A stretch of DNA of 5,288 nt from Thermoplasmata archaeon. GTDB lineage: Archaea > Thermoplasmatota > Thermoplasmata > Lutacidiplasmatales > UBA184. Of this stretch, positions 1 through 4,951 are shown one piece after another. The stretch lies in assembly GCA_030039135.1 (NCBI GenBank), contig JASHQN010000026.1:1-5288 (forward strand), in the 5' to 3' direction. Under the pieces are notes generated by a model. The model had not been told where the DNA came from, ran no database searches, and saw nothing but the letters and a program-made list of their open reading frames with translations. A program made the translations under genes and the position numbers. The first letter of the stretch is position 1. The number at the start of each line of letters is the position of its first letter.

Positions 1-1
1 C

Positions 2-46
2 GACGACGCCGCGAAGGTGCGTCGACCGAAGCAGAAAGTGCGATGA
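2..46 (+). CDS. C-terminal fragment of an upstream gene (partial)
   Basis: The second frame from the left edge reads DDAAKVRRPKQKVR and ends at a TGA at 44-46. The piece is short and basic, with the Lys/Arg-rich tail common at the end of nucleic-acid-binding proteins, and its third codon positions are mostly G or C, as in the clear genes here. No family can be recognised from 14 residues. The other two plus frames also stay open past this point, so the choice of frame is an inference. The rest of the gene, if real, lies left of the window. Confidence 0.35.
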   Translation, partial: DDAAKVRRPKQKVR

Positions 47-195
47 GCCGGTTCCGCGCGAGGTTCCGACAAGATTCGACCGGGCGAGAAACTGGACACC
101 CCCTTTCGATCAGCTCGGGTGCAACGCGGCGGCCTCCCACGCCATCGCCCCTTCCGTCGTCGCGCTCTTGTCGATGGTGGACGGATCGGGTCCCG

Positions 196-215
196 CCCTC
201 GGCTGCCGCCGAGGG
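196..215. repeat. Perfect 8-bp hairpin with a 4-nt loop
   Basis: CCCTCGGC at 196-203 pairs perfectly with GCCGAGGG at 208-215, leaving the loop TGCC at 204-207. It is the left member of a pair of hairpins separated by nine bases. No T tract follows, so it does not look like a simple terminator. Confidence 0.6.
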
Positions 216-224
216 AGGAAGACG

Positions 225-251
225 GCGCCGGTGCGAAAACCCGACCGGCGC
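225..251. repeat. Perfect 8-bp hairpin with an 11-nt A-containing loop
   Basis: GCGCCGGT at 225-232 pairs perfectly with ACCGGCGC at 244-251. The 11-nt loop (233-243) contains the run AAAA. Together with the hairpin at 196-215 it suggests structure at the RNA level, though in GC-rich DNA such stems also arise by chance. Confidence 0.55.
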
Positions 252-340
252 AGCACGCCCGGATCCCACCAAGCGCGGCTCTCGGGATTCGGGCCGGCCG
301 CTGAGTCTCTCTCCGGGCCCCTCGGGCGACGGTCCGAGCG

Positions 341-348
341 TCTATAGA
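341..348 (+). promoter_or_regulatory. TATA-like element upstream of the 378-788 gene
   Basis: TCTATAGA lies about 33 nt upstream of the ATG at 378 and is the most A/T-rich spot nearby. It sits inside a perfect 10-bp palindrome (340-349). An archaeal TATA box here would place the transcript start around 370, giving a leader of a few bases. A GGGG at 371-374 just before the start could be a weak Shine-Dalgarno. Confidence 0.4.
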
Positions 349-377
349 CCCTGCCCGATTACGCTCGAAAGGGGACG

Positions 378-788
378 ATGCTGGCATCGGAGGCAGCTCA
401 GCGGGAGCGCGAGCGGGTTGTCAAGGCCCGCGAACGGCTGAAGTTCCAGGCCTATGCCGCGGTGCGAGATGTTGCGCTGCGAACCGAGCTCTTCCGATCC
501 CATCCGCAGCTGCACGAGCCCGAGATCTCGGTCAACGTGTATCCACAGTTCGTCGATGTCTACGCTTCGCTCACCGAGGGCCAGCTCCGCTTGCTCCGGG
601 TGGGCGGGGTCCGGCAAGATCTCGATCGTTTTGCGGCCGAGCTAAAGAACGGTATCGAGGGCGCCGTCGGGAGCCTTCGCCTCACGCTCACCGAGGATCC
701 GGCCCAGCTCGGGGGTTCGCTACCGGTGAAGCTCCTCGGCGGGGCGATCGGCTACCGCGCGGTGCTCATCCGCAACGAGCCCGAGTGA
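378..788 (+). CDS. Hypothetical protein, 136 residues
   Basis: I do not recognise the family. The frame has a regular codon pattern with mostly G or C at third positions and is much more protein-like than the competing frames. Residues 5-40 are rich in Glu, Arg and Ala and would form a long charged amphipathic helix. Residues 49-75 look like two beta strands (EISVNVYPQFVDVYASL) followed by a helix turn. Residues 79-98 read as another helix, and the last third alternates strands and loops (LPVKLLGGAIGYRAVLIR). There is no cysteine, signal peptide or membrane segment, so a soluble cytoplasmic protein is likely. The ATG at 378 is chosen because it is preceded by GGGG at 371-374 and a TATA-like element at 341-348. 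It appears to be transcribed alone and converges on the acetyltransferase gene downstream. Confidence 0.75.
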   Translation: MLASEAAQRERERVVKARERLKFQAYAAVRDVALRTELFRSHPQLHEPEISVNVYPQFVDVYASLTEGQLRLLRVGGVRQDLDRFAAELKNGIEGAVGSLRLTLTEDPAQLGGSLPVKLLGGAIGYRAVLIRNEPE

Positions 789-963
789 TCCCGTCCGACC
801 GTTGCAGGGGTCTACTTTCCCTTGAAATGGCCAATGAAGATGGCGGCGGCAAGCGTTTCGCTCGGGTCGGCCCCCCCCCACGATGCCGAGCGGTTAGGCG
901 TCCCAGACGGAGAGCATGGGCGCGCGAATCTTGACGGCCTCCGCGCCAGGGCCATCGTGGACC

Positions 964-968
964 AAAAA
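964..968 (-). terminator. Candidate T-tract terminator for the acetyltransferase gene
   Basis: The minus strand carries TTTTT here, within CAAATTTTTGG, 46 nt past the stop codon of the minus-strand acetyltransferase gene. Archaeal transcription often ends at short T runs, and such runs are rare in this GC-rich window. No hairpin precedes it. The call rests on position and base composition only. Confidence 0.25.
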
Positions 969-1014
969 TTTGCGATGAGAGGGTTTGCCTCGGGCAACCG
1001 GGAGTCGGATCTCG

Positions 1015-1494
1015 CTAGGATCGATCGAGTCGGTACACGAACTCGTCGAGGTCCTCGCCCCGGGCCGAGGCGAACCTGCGACCTCTGCCGGACTTTCGGA
1101 AACCACACTTTTCCAGGACGCGGATCGATCCACGGTTGTCGTGCGCCACCCGGGCGTAGAGGGGGCGCTCGCGCACCTCCTCGAGCAGGGTGGAGAGCGC
1201 CCGAGTGGCGATCCCGCGTCCCCAGAACTCTCGGCCCAGCCAGTACGCGACCGAGGGGTCGCCCTCAAACTCGAATTTCATGACGACGCCGGCCCTATGA
1301 CCATCGACGAGCACCGTTCTACAGACATCGGCCGGGCTCGCAAGCCGTTGGCGCCAGTGAGTGTAAAATGCTTCGGGGTCGCGCGACGCTTCGGGGGGGA
1401 ACGCCGCCATGCGAGCCGCCTTGGGGTCCGATTCGAACTCGAAGAGGATGGGGAGGTCCGAGTCTTCCGTGCGGCGCAGGGTGACCGTCTCCAT
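1015..1494 (-). CDS. GNAT-family N-acetyltransferase (RimJ/RimL-like)
   Basis: Encodes 159 residues, the usual length for a single GNAT domain, which transfers an acetyl group from acetyl-CoA to an amine of a small molecule or protein. The N-terminus METVTLRRTEDSDLPILFEF is the typical first strand and helix. The acetyl-CoA pyrophosphate-binding motif A is clear at residues 88-96 (REFWGRGIA), preceded by the strand AYWLG. The later block HDNRGSIRVLEKCGF (118-132) is the hallmark 'N..S.RV.EK.GF' segment of RimJ/RimL-type GNATs. An upstream in-frame ATG at 1569 would add 25 Gly/Arg-rich residues unlike the family and would leave little room for a promoter. The ATG at 1494 starts exactly where the domain begins and has a TATA-like element 29 nt upstream. 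The gene is divergent from tyrA. The substrate cannot be told from sequence, so no gene symbol is assigned. Confidence 0.9.
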   Translation of the reverse strand: METVTLRRTEDSDLPILFEFESDPKAARMAAFPPEASRDPEAFYTHWRQRLASPADVCRTVLVDGHRAGVVMKFEFEGDPSVAYWLGREFWGRGIATRALSTLLEEVRERPLYARVAHDNRGSIRVLEKCGFRKSGRGRRFASARGEDLDEFVYRLDRS

Positions 1495-1519
1495 GCGCCC
1501 GTTCCTGCCGCTGGGGACC

Positions 1520-1526
1520 CTTAAGC
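1520..1526 (-). promoter_or_regulatory. TATA-like promoter element of the acetyltransferase gene
   Basis: On the minus strand this reads GCTTAAG, centred about 29 nt upstream of the ATG at 1494, the spacing expected for a leaderless or nearly leaderless archaeal transcript. It is one of the few A/T-rich patches in the 113-nt divergent gap. Its position favours the ATG at 1494 over the one at 1569, which would lie upstream of the promoter. Confidence 0.45.
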
Positions 1527-1570
1527 TACCGCCCCGGGGAGAGCCGGCCGTGCCGCGCGCTCCGAACATC

Positions 1571-1577
1571 CTTTATC
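1571..1577 (+). promoter_or_regulatory. TATA-like promoter element of tyrA
   Basis: CTTTATC lies about 34 nt upstream of the tyrA ATG. An archaeal TATA box here would start transcription about 8 nt before the start codon. No Shine-Dalgarno precedes the ATG, which agrees with a short-leader transcript. The element shares the 1495-1607 divergent gap with the acetyltransferase promoter, and the two TATA-like sites are about 50 nt apart. Confidence 0.5.
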
Positions 1578-1607
1578 GACACGGGAGCGCCTCTTGCTCC
1601 ACGAGTC

Positions 1608-2729
1608 ATGAGCGATACGCGTCCGAACTTGGAAGCTCTGCGCAACAAGATCGCCGAAGTCGACCGGTCGATCGCGCAGGCTATCGGGGAACGACTCGAG
1701 CTCGCGCGAAGCATCGGGAAATGGAAGAGGGCCAGTCGCGAACCGACTCGGGACTTTGGGACCGAGGCGCAGGTGCTCGACCGCTGGCGGCGCGATCTCG
1801 CCGCTTCGGGAATCGCCCCGGACCGAGCGGAGACCCTCGCACGCTGGCTGATCGAGGAGTCGGTCCGGATCCAGGACGAGGATCGTTCCGTGGCTCCGCC
1901 TCCGGTCGCCGAGAGTGCCGACATCGCGATCGTCGGAGGCGCCGGAGCGATGGGGGCCTGGCTCGCCGAGTTCTTCGAGGACGCCGGGCACCATGTCGCC
2001 ATCGTGGACCCGAGAGCCTCGAGCACCGGCCGACTGGCGATCCCCGAGGTGGAGGCCGCCGCCGCCCAGGTCGATGTTCTCGTCTTCGCCACCCCGATCC
2101 GGAGCACCGCGCCGCTCCTCAGGCGAGCGCTCGCGACCGACACGCGAGCGCTGATCTTCGACGTACTGAGCGTCAAGGCACCGGTCGAGACGATCCTATC
2201 CGCCGCGGCCTCGGCCGGCCGGAAGGTGACGAGCATCCACCCGATGTTCGGCCCATCGGCCCGGACGCTCTCGGGCCGGAACCTTCTCATCGTCTCCTGC
2301 GGGAGCGCCGACGCCGACCGGGAGGCGCGGTCGCTGTTCGAACGGTCCGCGCTCTCGATCGCCGAGGTTCCGCTCGACCGCCACGACCTCTTGATCGCTG
2401 AGTCGCTCGGGCTCGCCCACGCGGTGAACCTTCTCTTCCTCGCCGCCCTTTCGGCGGATCCCGCGTCGCCGCACGACCTTGCGCAAGCGGCGAGCACGAC
2501 GTTCCACCGGCAGGCGGCGCTCGCCGCCGCGGTCGCGAGCGAAGGAGCGGAGCTGTACCTCGACATTCAGGCGCTCAACCCCCACTCGTGGGGGATGTAC
2601 CAGGAACTGCGGGCCGCGCTCGATCGGCTGGCCGGGGTGGTGGACCGCCGCGATCTACCCGCGTTCGAGAAGCTGCTCCAGAGCGGGAAGGCGAAGCTCG
2701 AGCCCGGGATCGGGGGGATGCGGGCGTGA
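1608..2729 (+). CDS. tyrA: Bifunctional chorismate mutase / prephenate dehydrogenase (T-protein type)
   Basis: This 373-residue fusion converts chorismate to prephenate and then, oxidatively, to 4-hydroxyphenylpyruvate for tyrosine synthesis in the cytoplasm. Residues 7-92 are an AroQ-type all-helical chorismate mutase. Counterparts of the E. coli catalytic residues are visible: R12, R29, K40 (GKWK), D49, E53, S85 and Q89. The position matching E. coli R51 is T52. From residue 105 a Rossmann fold begins with GGAGAMG (110-116); D134 at the end of the second strand suggests NAD+ rather than NADP+. The dehydrogenase motifs SVK (188-190) and HPMFGP (211-216, with the catalytic His) are intact. 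The C-terminal helical dimerisation region follows, including LYLDIQALNPHSWGMYQEL. The length matches E. coli T-protein, also about 373 residues. It stands alone, 121 nt before the hydrolase gene, and no other aromatic amino acid gene lies nearby. Confidence 0.96.
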   Translation: MSDTRPNLEALRNKIAEVDRSIAQAIGERLELARSIGKWKRASREPTRDFGTEAQVLDRWRRDLAASGIAPDRAETLARWLIEESVRIQDEDRSVAPPPVAESADIAIVGGAGAMGAWLAEFFEDAGHHVAIVDPRASSTGRLAIPEVEAAAAQVDVLVFATPIRSTAPLLRRALATDTRALIFDVLSVKAPVETILSAAASAGRKVTSIHPMFGPSARTLSGRNLLIVSCGSADADREARSLFERSALSIAEVPLDRHDLLIAESLGLAHAVNLLFLAALSADPASPHDLAQAASTTFHRQAALAAAVASEGAELYLDIQALNPHSWGMYQELRAALDRLAGVVDRRDLPAFEKLLQSGKAKLEPGIGGMRA

Positions 2730-2849
2730 GGTGCTTGCTCCTCCGCCCGTGACTCCATCCCGCGCGATGCCGACCCACTCGCGGACAGGCTCGGCGGGCT
2801 CGAGCCCAAGTTTCTTGCCCTCCCCATAGGTCCCCTGCCGGGGTTCCTC

Positions 2850-3629
2850 ATGCCCGTCGTCACTCGGAACGGAGTGGGGATCCACTACGAGCTCGACGGC
2901 GACGGGGCCCCGGTCGTGCTGCACACCGGGGGAGGGGGCGATCTCGAGATGTGGCGGCTTGCCGGTTACGTCGCGGGCCTGAGGGGAGACCATCGGCTGA
3001 TCCTCATCGATCATCGCGGCCACGGCAAGAGCGCGAAGCCTCCCGCGCTCGCCGCCCACCGGGTCGAGGAGTATCGCGAGGACGTTCGCGCCGTACTCGA
3101 CGCCGTGGGTGCGAGCCGAGCCGCGTTCCTCGGGTACTCCTACGGGGCGAGGATCGGCTACGCGGTCGCCGACAAGTATCCCGACCGGATCTCGGCGCTC
3201 ATCGATCTCGACGGCATCGAGCTCGATCGATGCGAGCCCGGCGCGCGGGCGGCGACCCTTCGCCTCGTTGCCGACGTGCGCCGCAACGGCTTCGGAAAGA
3301 TCCTTCGGCAGATGGCGCGGCTCGAGGACGTACCCCTCGAACACCCCGTGCTCAGGGACCTCGCCGCCACGGACTCGGAGATGTTCGCCCTCGCGCTAGA
3401 GGCCGAAACGGCGTGGAAGGGCCCCCTGACGATCCTGGCCCGAGTGAAAGTACCCCTCCTTATCCTCCTCAACGGCCAGCGGTCCTTCGAGGATTCTACC
3501 GAAAGGATCCTCGAAGTGGCGGGAGGTCGAGCCCGCACTCTACCCGGCCTCGGCCATCTGAGGACGTTCATCGAGTCGGATCGGACGCTGCCGCTCATCC
3601 GCAGATTCCTGGCGGCCCATCGCGGCTGA
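2850..3629 (+). CDS. Alpha/beta-hydrolase fold protein
   Basis: Encodes 259 residues, a normal length for a single-domain alpha/beta hydrolase. The start VVTRNGVGIHYELDGDG is the usual N-terminal strand pair. HTGGGG (25-30) is a variant of the His-Gly oxyanion-hole motif. DHRGHGKS (54-61) is the classic DxRGxGxS turn. The nucleophile elbow is GYSYG (95-99) with Ser97. The catalytic His is H236 in GLGHLRTF. The acid after strand 7 is not at a textbook position; E214 or D215 in NGQRSFEDS is the likely candidate. There is no signal peptide, so it is cytoplasmic. Related enzymes include esterases, C-C bond hydrolases, lactonases and haloperoxidase-like proteins, and the substrate cannot be told. 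No in-frame ATG, GTG or TTG exists between the tyrA stop and 2850, which fixes the start. Confidence 0.92.
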   Translation: MPVVTRNGVGIHYELDGDGAPVVLHTGGGGDLEMWRLAGYVAGLRGDHRLILIDHRGHGKSAKPPALAAHRVEEYREDVRAVLDAVGASRAAFLGYSYGARIGYAVADKYPDRISALIDLDGIELDRCEPGARAATLRLVADVRRNGFGKILRQMARLEDVPLEHPVLRDLAATDSEMFALALEAETAWKGPLTILARVKVPLLILLNGQRSFEDSTERILEVAGGRARTLPGLGHLRTFIESDRTLPLIRRFLAAHRG

Positions 3630-3741
3630 GCTCTCCTTGCCTTACGCTAGGACTTGACCGCGAATCCGGCGGGTCCGCGTCGCAGAGCGCCTCTCGCAAG
3701 CGCCCGCGGGGGTGGGGGCGTCCCGGCAACCCGCCACCCGA

Positions 3742-3750
3742 GCCTTTTTC
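3742..3750 (+). promoter_or_regulatory. T-rich element upstream of the VOC gene
   Basis: GCCTTTTTC stands out in a very GC-rich 144-nt gap and is centred about 28 nt upstream of the ATG at 3774, the right distance for a TATA-like box of a leaderless transcript. The T run could also end transcription of the upstream hydrolase gene. The two roles are not exclusive. Confidence 0.35.
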
Positions 3751-3773
3751 GCGGGATTGACCTTCGCCATGTC

Positions 3774-4163
3774 ATGGCCGAGGTCATCACCGGACTGCAC
3801 TCCGTAACGATCCACATCCGGGACATCCACAAAGCCGAGGCGTTCTACCGCGACGTCCTCGGGCTCAAGGAGCTCCTGTTCGACGAAAAAGCGAGCCGCG
3901 CAGTGTTCGAGCTCCCGAACACCCGGACCCTGCTCACCATGCACGTCCAGGGCCCGAACGAGGGCGGGCGGGAACCGGGAACGGTCTCGGGCGTGGTCTT
4001 CAGCCATCCGGATCCCGCGGTCGCGTGCGCCGAGATCGAACGCCGAGGCGGCGCGGTGACACTCGCCCCGACGACCTTCGAGACCTCGCTCGGCAGGTTC
4101 GTCCGCGCGGTGATCGCCGACCCGGACGGCAACGAGTTCCTGATCTCGAACCGCACCGACTGA
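3774..4163 (+). CDS. VOC-superfamily (glyoxalase/dioxygenase fold) protein
   Basis: The 129 residues form one complete VOC module of two beta-alpha-beta-beta-beta halves. The first half has LHSVTIHIRDIHKAEAFYRD followed by VLGLKEL, the family signature around the first strand and helix. The second half begins near GVVFSHPDPA (73-82) and ends with the conserved ADPDGNEFLIS block (115-125). H9 and E121 sit at the usual first and last metal-ligand positions, and H57 may also contribute. A divalent metal enzyme is therefore plausible. Members range from glyoxalase I and methylmalonyl-CoA epimerase to dioxygenases and antibiotic-binding proteins, so no substrate is assigned. An upstream TTG at 3654 would add 40 Arg/Gly/Pro-rich residues with no family match. 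The ATG at 3774 is preferred, and the T-rich element at 3742-3750 fits it. Confidence 0.9.
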   Translation: MAEVITGLHSVTIHIRDIHKAEAFYRDVLGLKELLFDEKASRAVFELPNTRTLLTMHVQGPNEGGREPGTVSGVVFSHPDPAVACAEIERRGGAVTLAPTTFETSLGRFVRAVIADPDGNEFLISNRTD

Positions 4164-4239
4164 CGGACAGCCGGGCCCCTGGCACGCCCCAGGACCCCAA
4201 GCGCAGCGGCGGGACGCCCGACGCCCGTCCACCTCAAGG

Positions 4240-4244
4240 TTTTT
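4240..4244 (+). promoter_or_regulatory. T-tract upstream of the 70-residue gene
   Basis: TTTTT, within AAGGTTTTTGGACTA, lies about 35 nt before the ATG at 4277 and 77 nt after the VOC stop. It may be a TATA-like element for the small gene, a T-tract terminator for the VOC gene, or both. The spacing is slightly long for a leaderless promoter. Confidence 0.28.
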
Positions 4245-4276
4245 GGACTAGGGGCCCCGGACCCGGTCGGAAAGCG

Positions 4277-4489
4277 ATGACCGACGACACCGATCGTACG
4301 CGATTTCGAGAACACCTTCGGGAGATGCGACAGGCTCTCGGTGGGATCGGCCGGGATGTGAAGATCGACGTGACGGACGCCCCGCGTCTCGCCCGGGAAG
4401 GAACGAAGAACGCCCTTGCCCGCGCCGCCGGCGTACGCCGCACGCCGATGCGCGAGTGGACTGACCCGGAATCCTCGGACACCAAGTAG
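4277..4489 (+). CDS. Small charged hypothetical protein, 70 residues
   Basis: I do not recognise a family. The frame begins MTDDTDRTRFREHLREMRQ and keeps a coding-like third-position pattern to the TAG. Residues 5-21 form a strongly charged amphipathic helix. Residues 35-52 (APRLAREGTKNALARAAG) form a second helix rich in Ala and Arg. The tail is MREWTDPESSDTK. There is no cysteine, signal peptide or membrane segment. Acidic ends around a basic middle suggest a small soluble helical protein, possibly a nucleic-acid or protein partner, but that is only inference. The frame stays open far upstream over the VOC gene, yet that upstream part is an Arg-rich out-of-frame reading of VOC codons, so the ATG at 4277 is the sensible start. 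Confidence 0.65.
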   Translation: MTDDTDRTRFREHLREMRQALGGIGRDVKIDVTDAPRLAREGTKNALARAAGVRRTPMREWTDPESSDTK

Positions 4490-4613
4490 CCCGCCAACCC
4501 GCGACCGCCCGTCTCCGGGGCATTCGACGGGGCGGAGGGCGGCTGTCAGCGCCCACCGTGCGTGGCTTCGGCTCCGCCGGACGAACGCGAGACCCTGAGA
4601 TCTCCCGTAGGCC

Positions 4614-4630
4614 TCGGGTTTGGAACCCGA
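4614..4630. repeat. Perfect 7-bp hairpin with a 3-nt loop in the convergent gap
   Basis: TCGGGTT (4614-4620) pairs with AACCCGA (4624-4630) around a TGG loop. It lies 17 nt past the stop of the minus-strand zinc-finger gene, between two convergent genes, where a bidirectional transcript end would be expected. No T tract adjoins it. On the minus strand it superficially resembles a tRNA T-arm, but no acceptor or anticodon stem can be built around it. Confidence 0.45.
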
Positions 4631-4646
4631 CCTCCGGTTCGGGCCG

Positions 4647-4790
4647 TTACCCGCCCGGGTCGATGTGCACGACGTCGTGGCCGGAGTGATTCGCCGCTTC
4701 CTCAGTATCCGAGGCGGGGAACGTGGTGCCGCACGTGTTGCATTGCATCGTCCCGCCTTCTTCGGTTTCTTCGGAGTCCGACTGCGCCAT
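4647..4790 (-). CDS. Small C2H2-like zinc-finger protein, 47 residues
   Basis: The minus strand encodes 47 residues starting MAQSDSEETEEGG and ending VVHIDPGG. The core has a zinc knuckle MQCNTCG (C17 and C20) followed by a helix with H35, H38 and H42. The spacing C-x2-C-x17-H-x3-H (or H35 in place of H38) suits a single C2H2-type zinc finger. The N-terminal 13 residues are strongly acidic and probably disordered. Such one-finger proteins are common in archaea and are usually thought to bind DNA, RNA or protein; the partner here is unknown. The start is supported by TTATAG centred 24 nt upstream, an ideal distance for a leaderless archaeal transcript. Codon third positions are G/C-rich, as in neighbouring genes. 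A start at M15 would keep the finger but lose the promoter spacing. Confidence 0.82.
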   Translation of the reverse strand: MAQSDSEETEEGGTMQCNTCGTTFPASDTEEAANHSGHDVVHIDPGG

Positions 4791-4810
4791 GACAACGGGA
4801 TTCCGAGCGG

Positions 4811-4817
4811 CTATAAC
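4811..4817 (-). promoter_or_regulatory. TATA box of the zinc-finger gene
   Basis: On the minus strand this reads GTTATAG, the clearest TATA-like element in the window. Its centre is 24 nt upstream of the ATG at 4790, so transcription would begin at or next to the start codon. No Shine-Dalgarno precedes that ATG. This is the best single piece of evidence here for archaeal, leaderless gene starts. Confidence 0.6.
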
Positions 4818-4951
4818 AACGCTTTGCGAAGGATGGGTCCCCGACCTTCCGCACTCTGGTCTCGATGGGCCCGGGATTTTCCTTCACCGAGGAAGCCCAG
4901 GCGGAGGGAACCCGGGTTGGATGGAGATGCCCGGTAGGCCGACCCCGATGG

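Larger units (their letters stand above)
47..377. other. 331-nt stretch without a convincing gene; contains stem-loops
   Basis: All three plus frames are open over long parts of this stretch, but their translations are low-complexity, rich in Arg, Pro and Ser, and resemble no protein family I know. The minus strand offers only very short frames. Two strong hairpins (196-215 and 225-251) sit in the middle, and a TATA-like palindrome lies at the right end. I looked for a tRNA (T-arm plus acceptor pairing) and for RNase P and SRP RNA core motifs on both strands and found none. It is either a long 5' region of the 378-788 gene or holds an uncharacterised structured RNA. Confidence 0.5.

Noticed and set aside
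30..60. Weak resemblance to the RNase P RNA conserved region V (AGAA followed by a G-rich segment).
   Set aside because: Only a few bases match, and the other conserved core regions and pairings are not present nearby.
44..301. The frame of the partial left-edge gene stays open after its TGA to about 301, including a protein-like KIRPGEKLDTPF, suggesting a possible read-through or broken gene.
   Set aside because: The rest of the translation is Arg/Pro-rich with no family features, and similar openness is seen in the other two plus frames of the same stretch.
822..1283. A plus-strand frame starting at TTG that covers the gap and the end of the acetyltransferase gene.
   Set aside because: Beyond about 1020 it is Arg/Pro-rich antisense to the acetyltransferase. 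The first 60 residues look slightly better but match no family and rely on a weak start.
1526..2566. A 346-codon minus-strand open frame antisense to tyrA.
   Set aside because: The product is Ala/Ser/Arg-rich without domains, while the plus strand carries unmistakable mutase and dehydrogenase motifs.
2727..2849. The tyrA TGA is followed in the same frame by 40 open codons running straight into the hydrolase ATG, as if the TGA were read through into a larger fusion.
   Set aside because: In DNA this GC-rich, stop codons are rare, so 40 open codons in one chosen frame are expected fairly often. Both flanking proteins are complete by family length, and no recoding signal is visible.
2655..3344. 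A long minus-strand open frame covering the end of tyrA and much of the hydrolase gene.
   Set aside because: It is antisense to two clear genes, its translation has no motif, and its openness follows from the codon bias of the plus-strand genes.
4614..4630. Possible tRNA T-arm on the minus strand (5-bp stem and 7-nt loop starting TTC).
   Set aside because: The loop has C at the usually purine position 57, and no acceptor, D or anticodon stems can be formed at the right distances.
4909..4918. AACCCGGGTT 10-bp palindrome between the ATL and zinc-finger genes.
   Set aside because: It is a single short GC-rich palindrome, not placed near a start codon or TATA-like element, and is likely chance.
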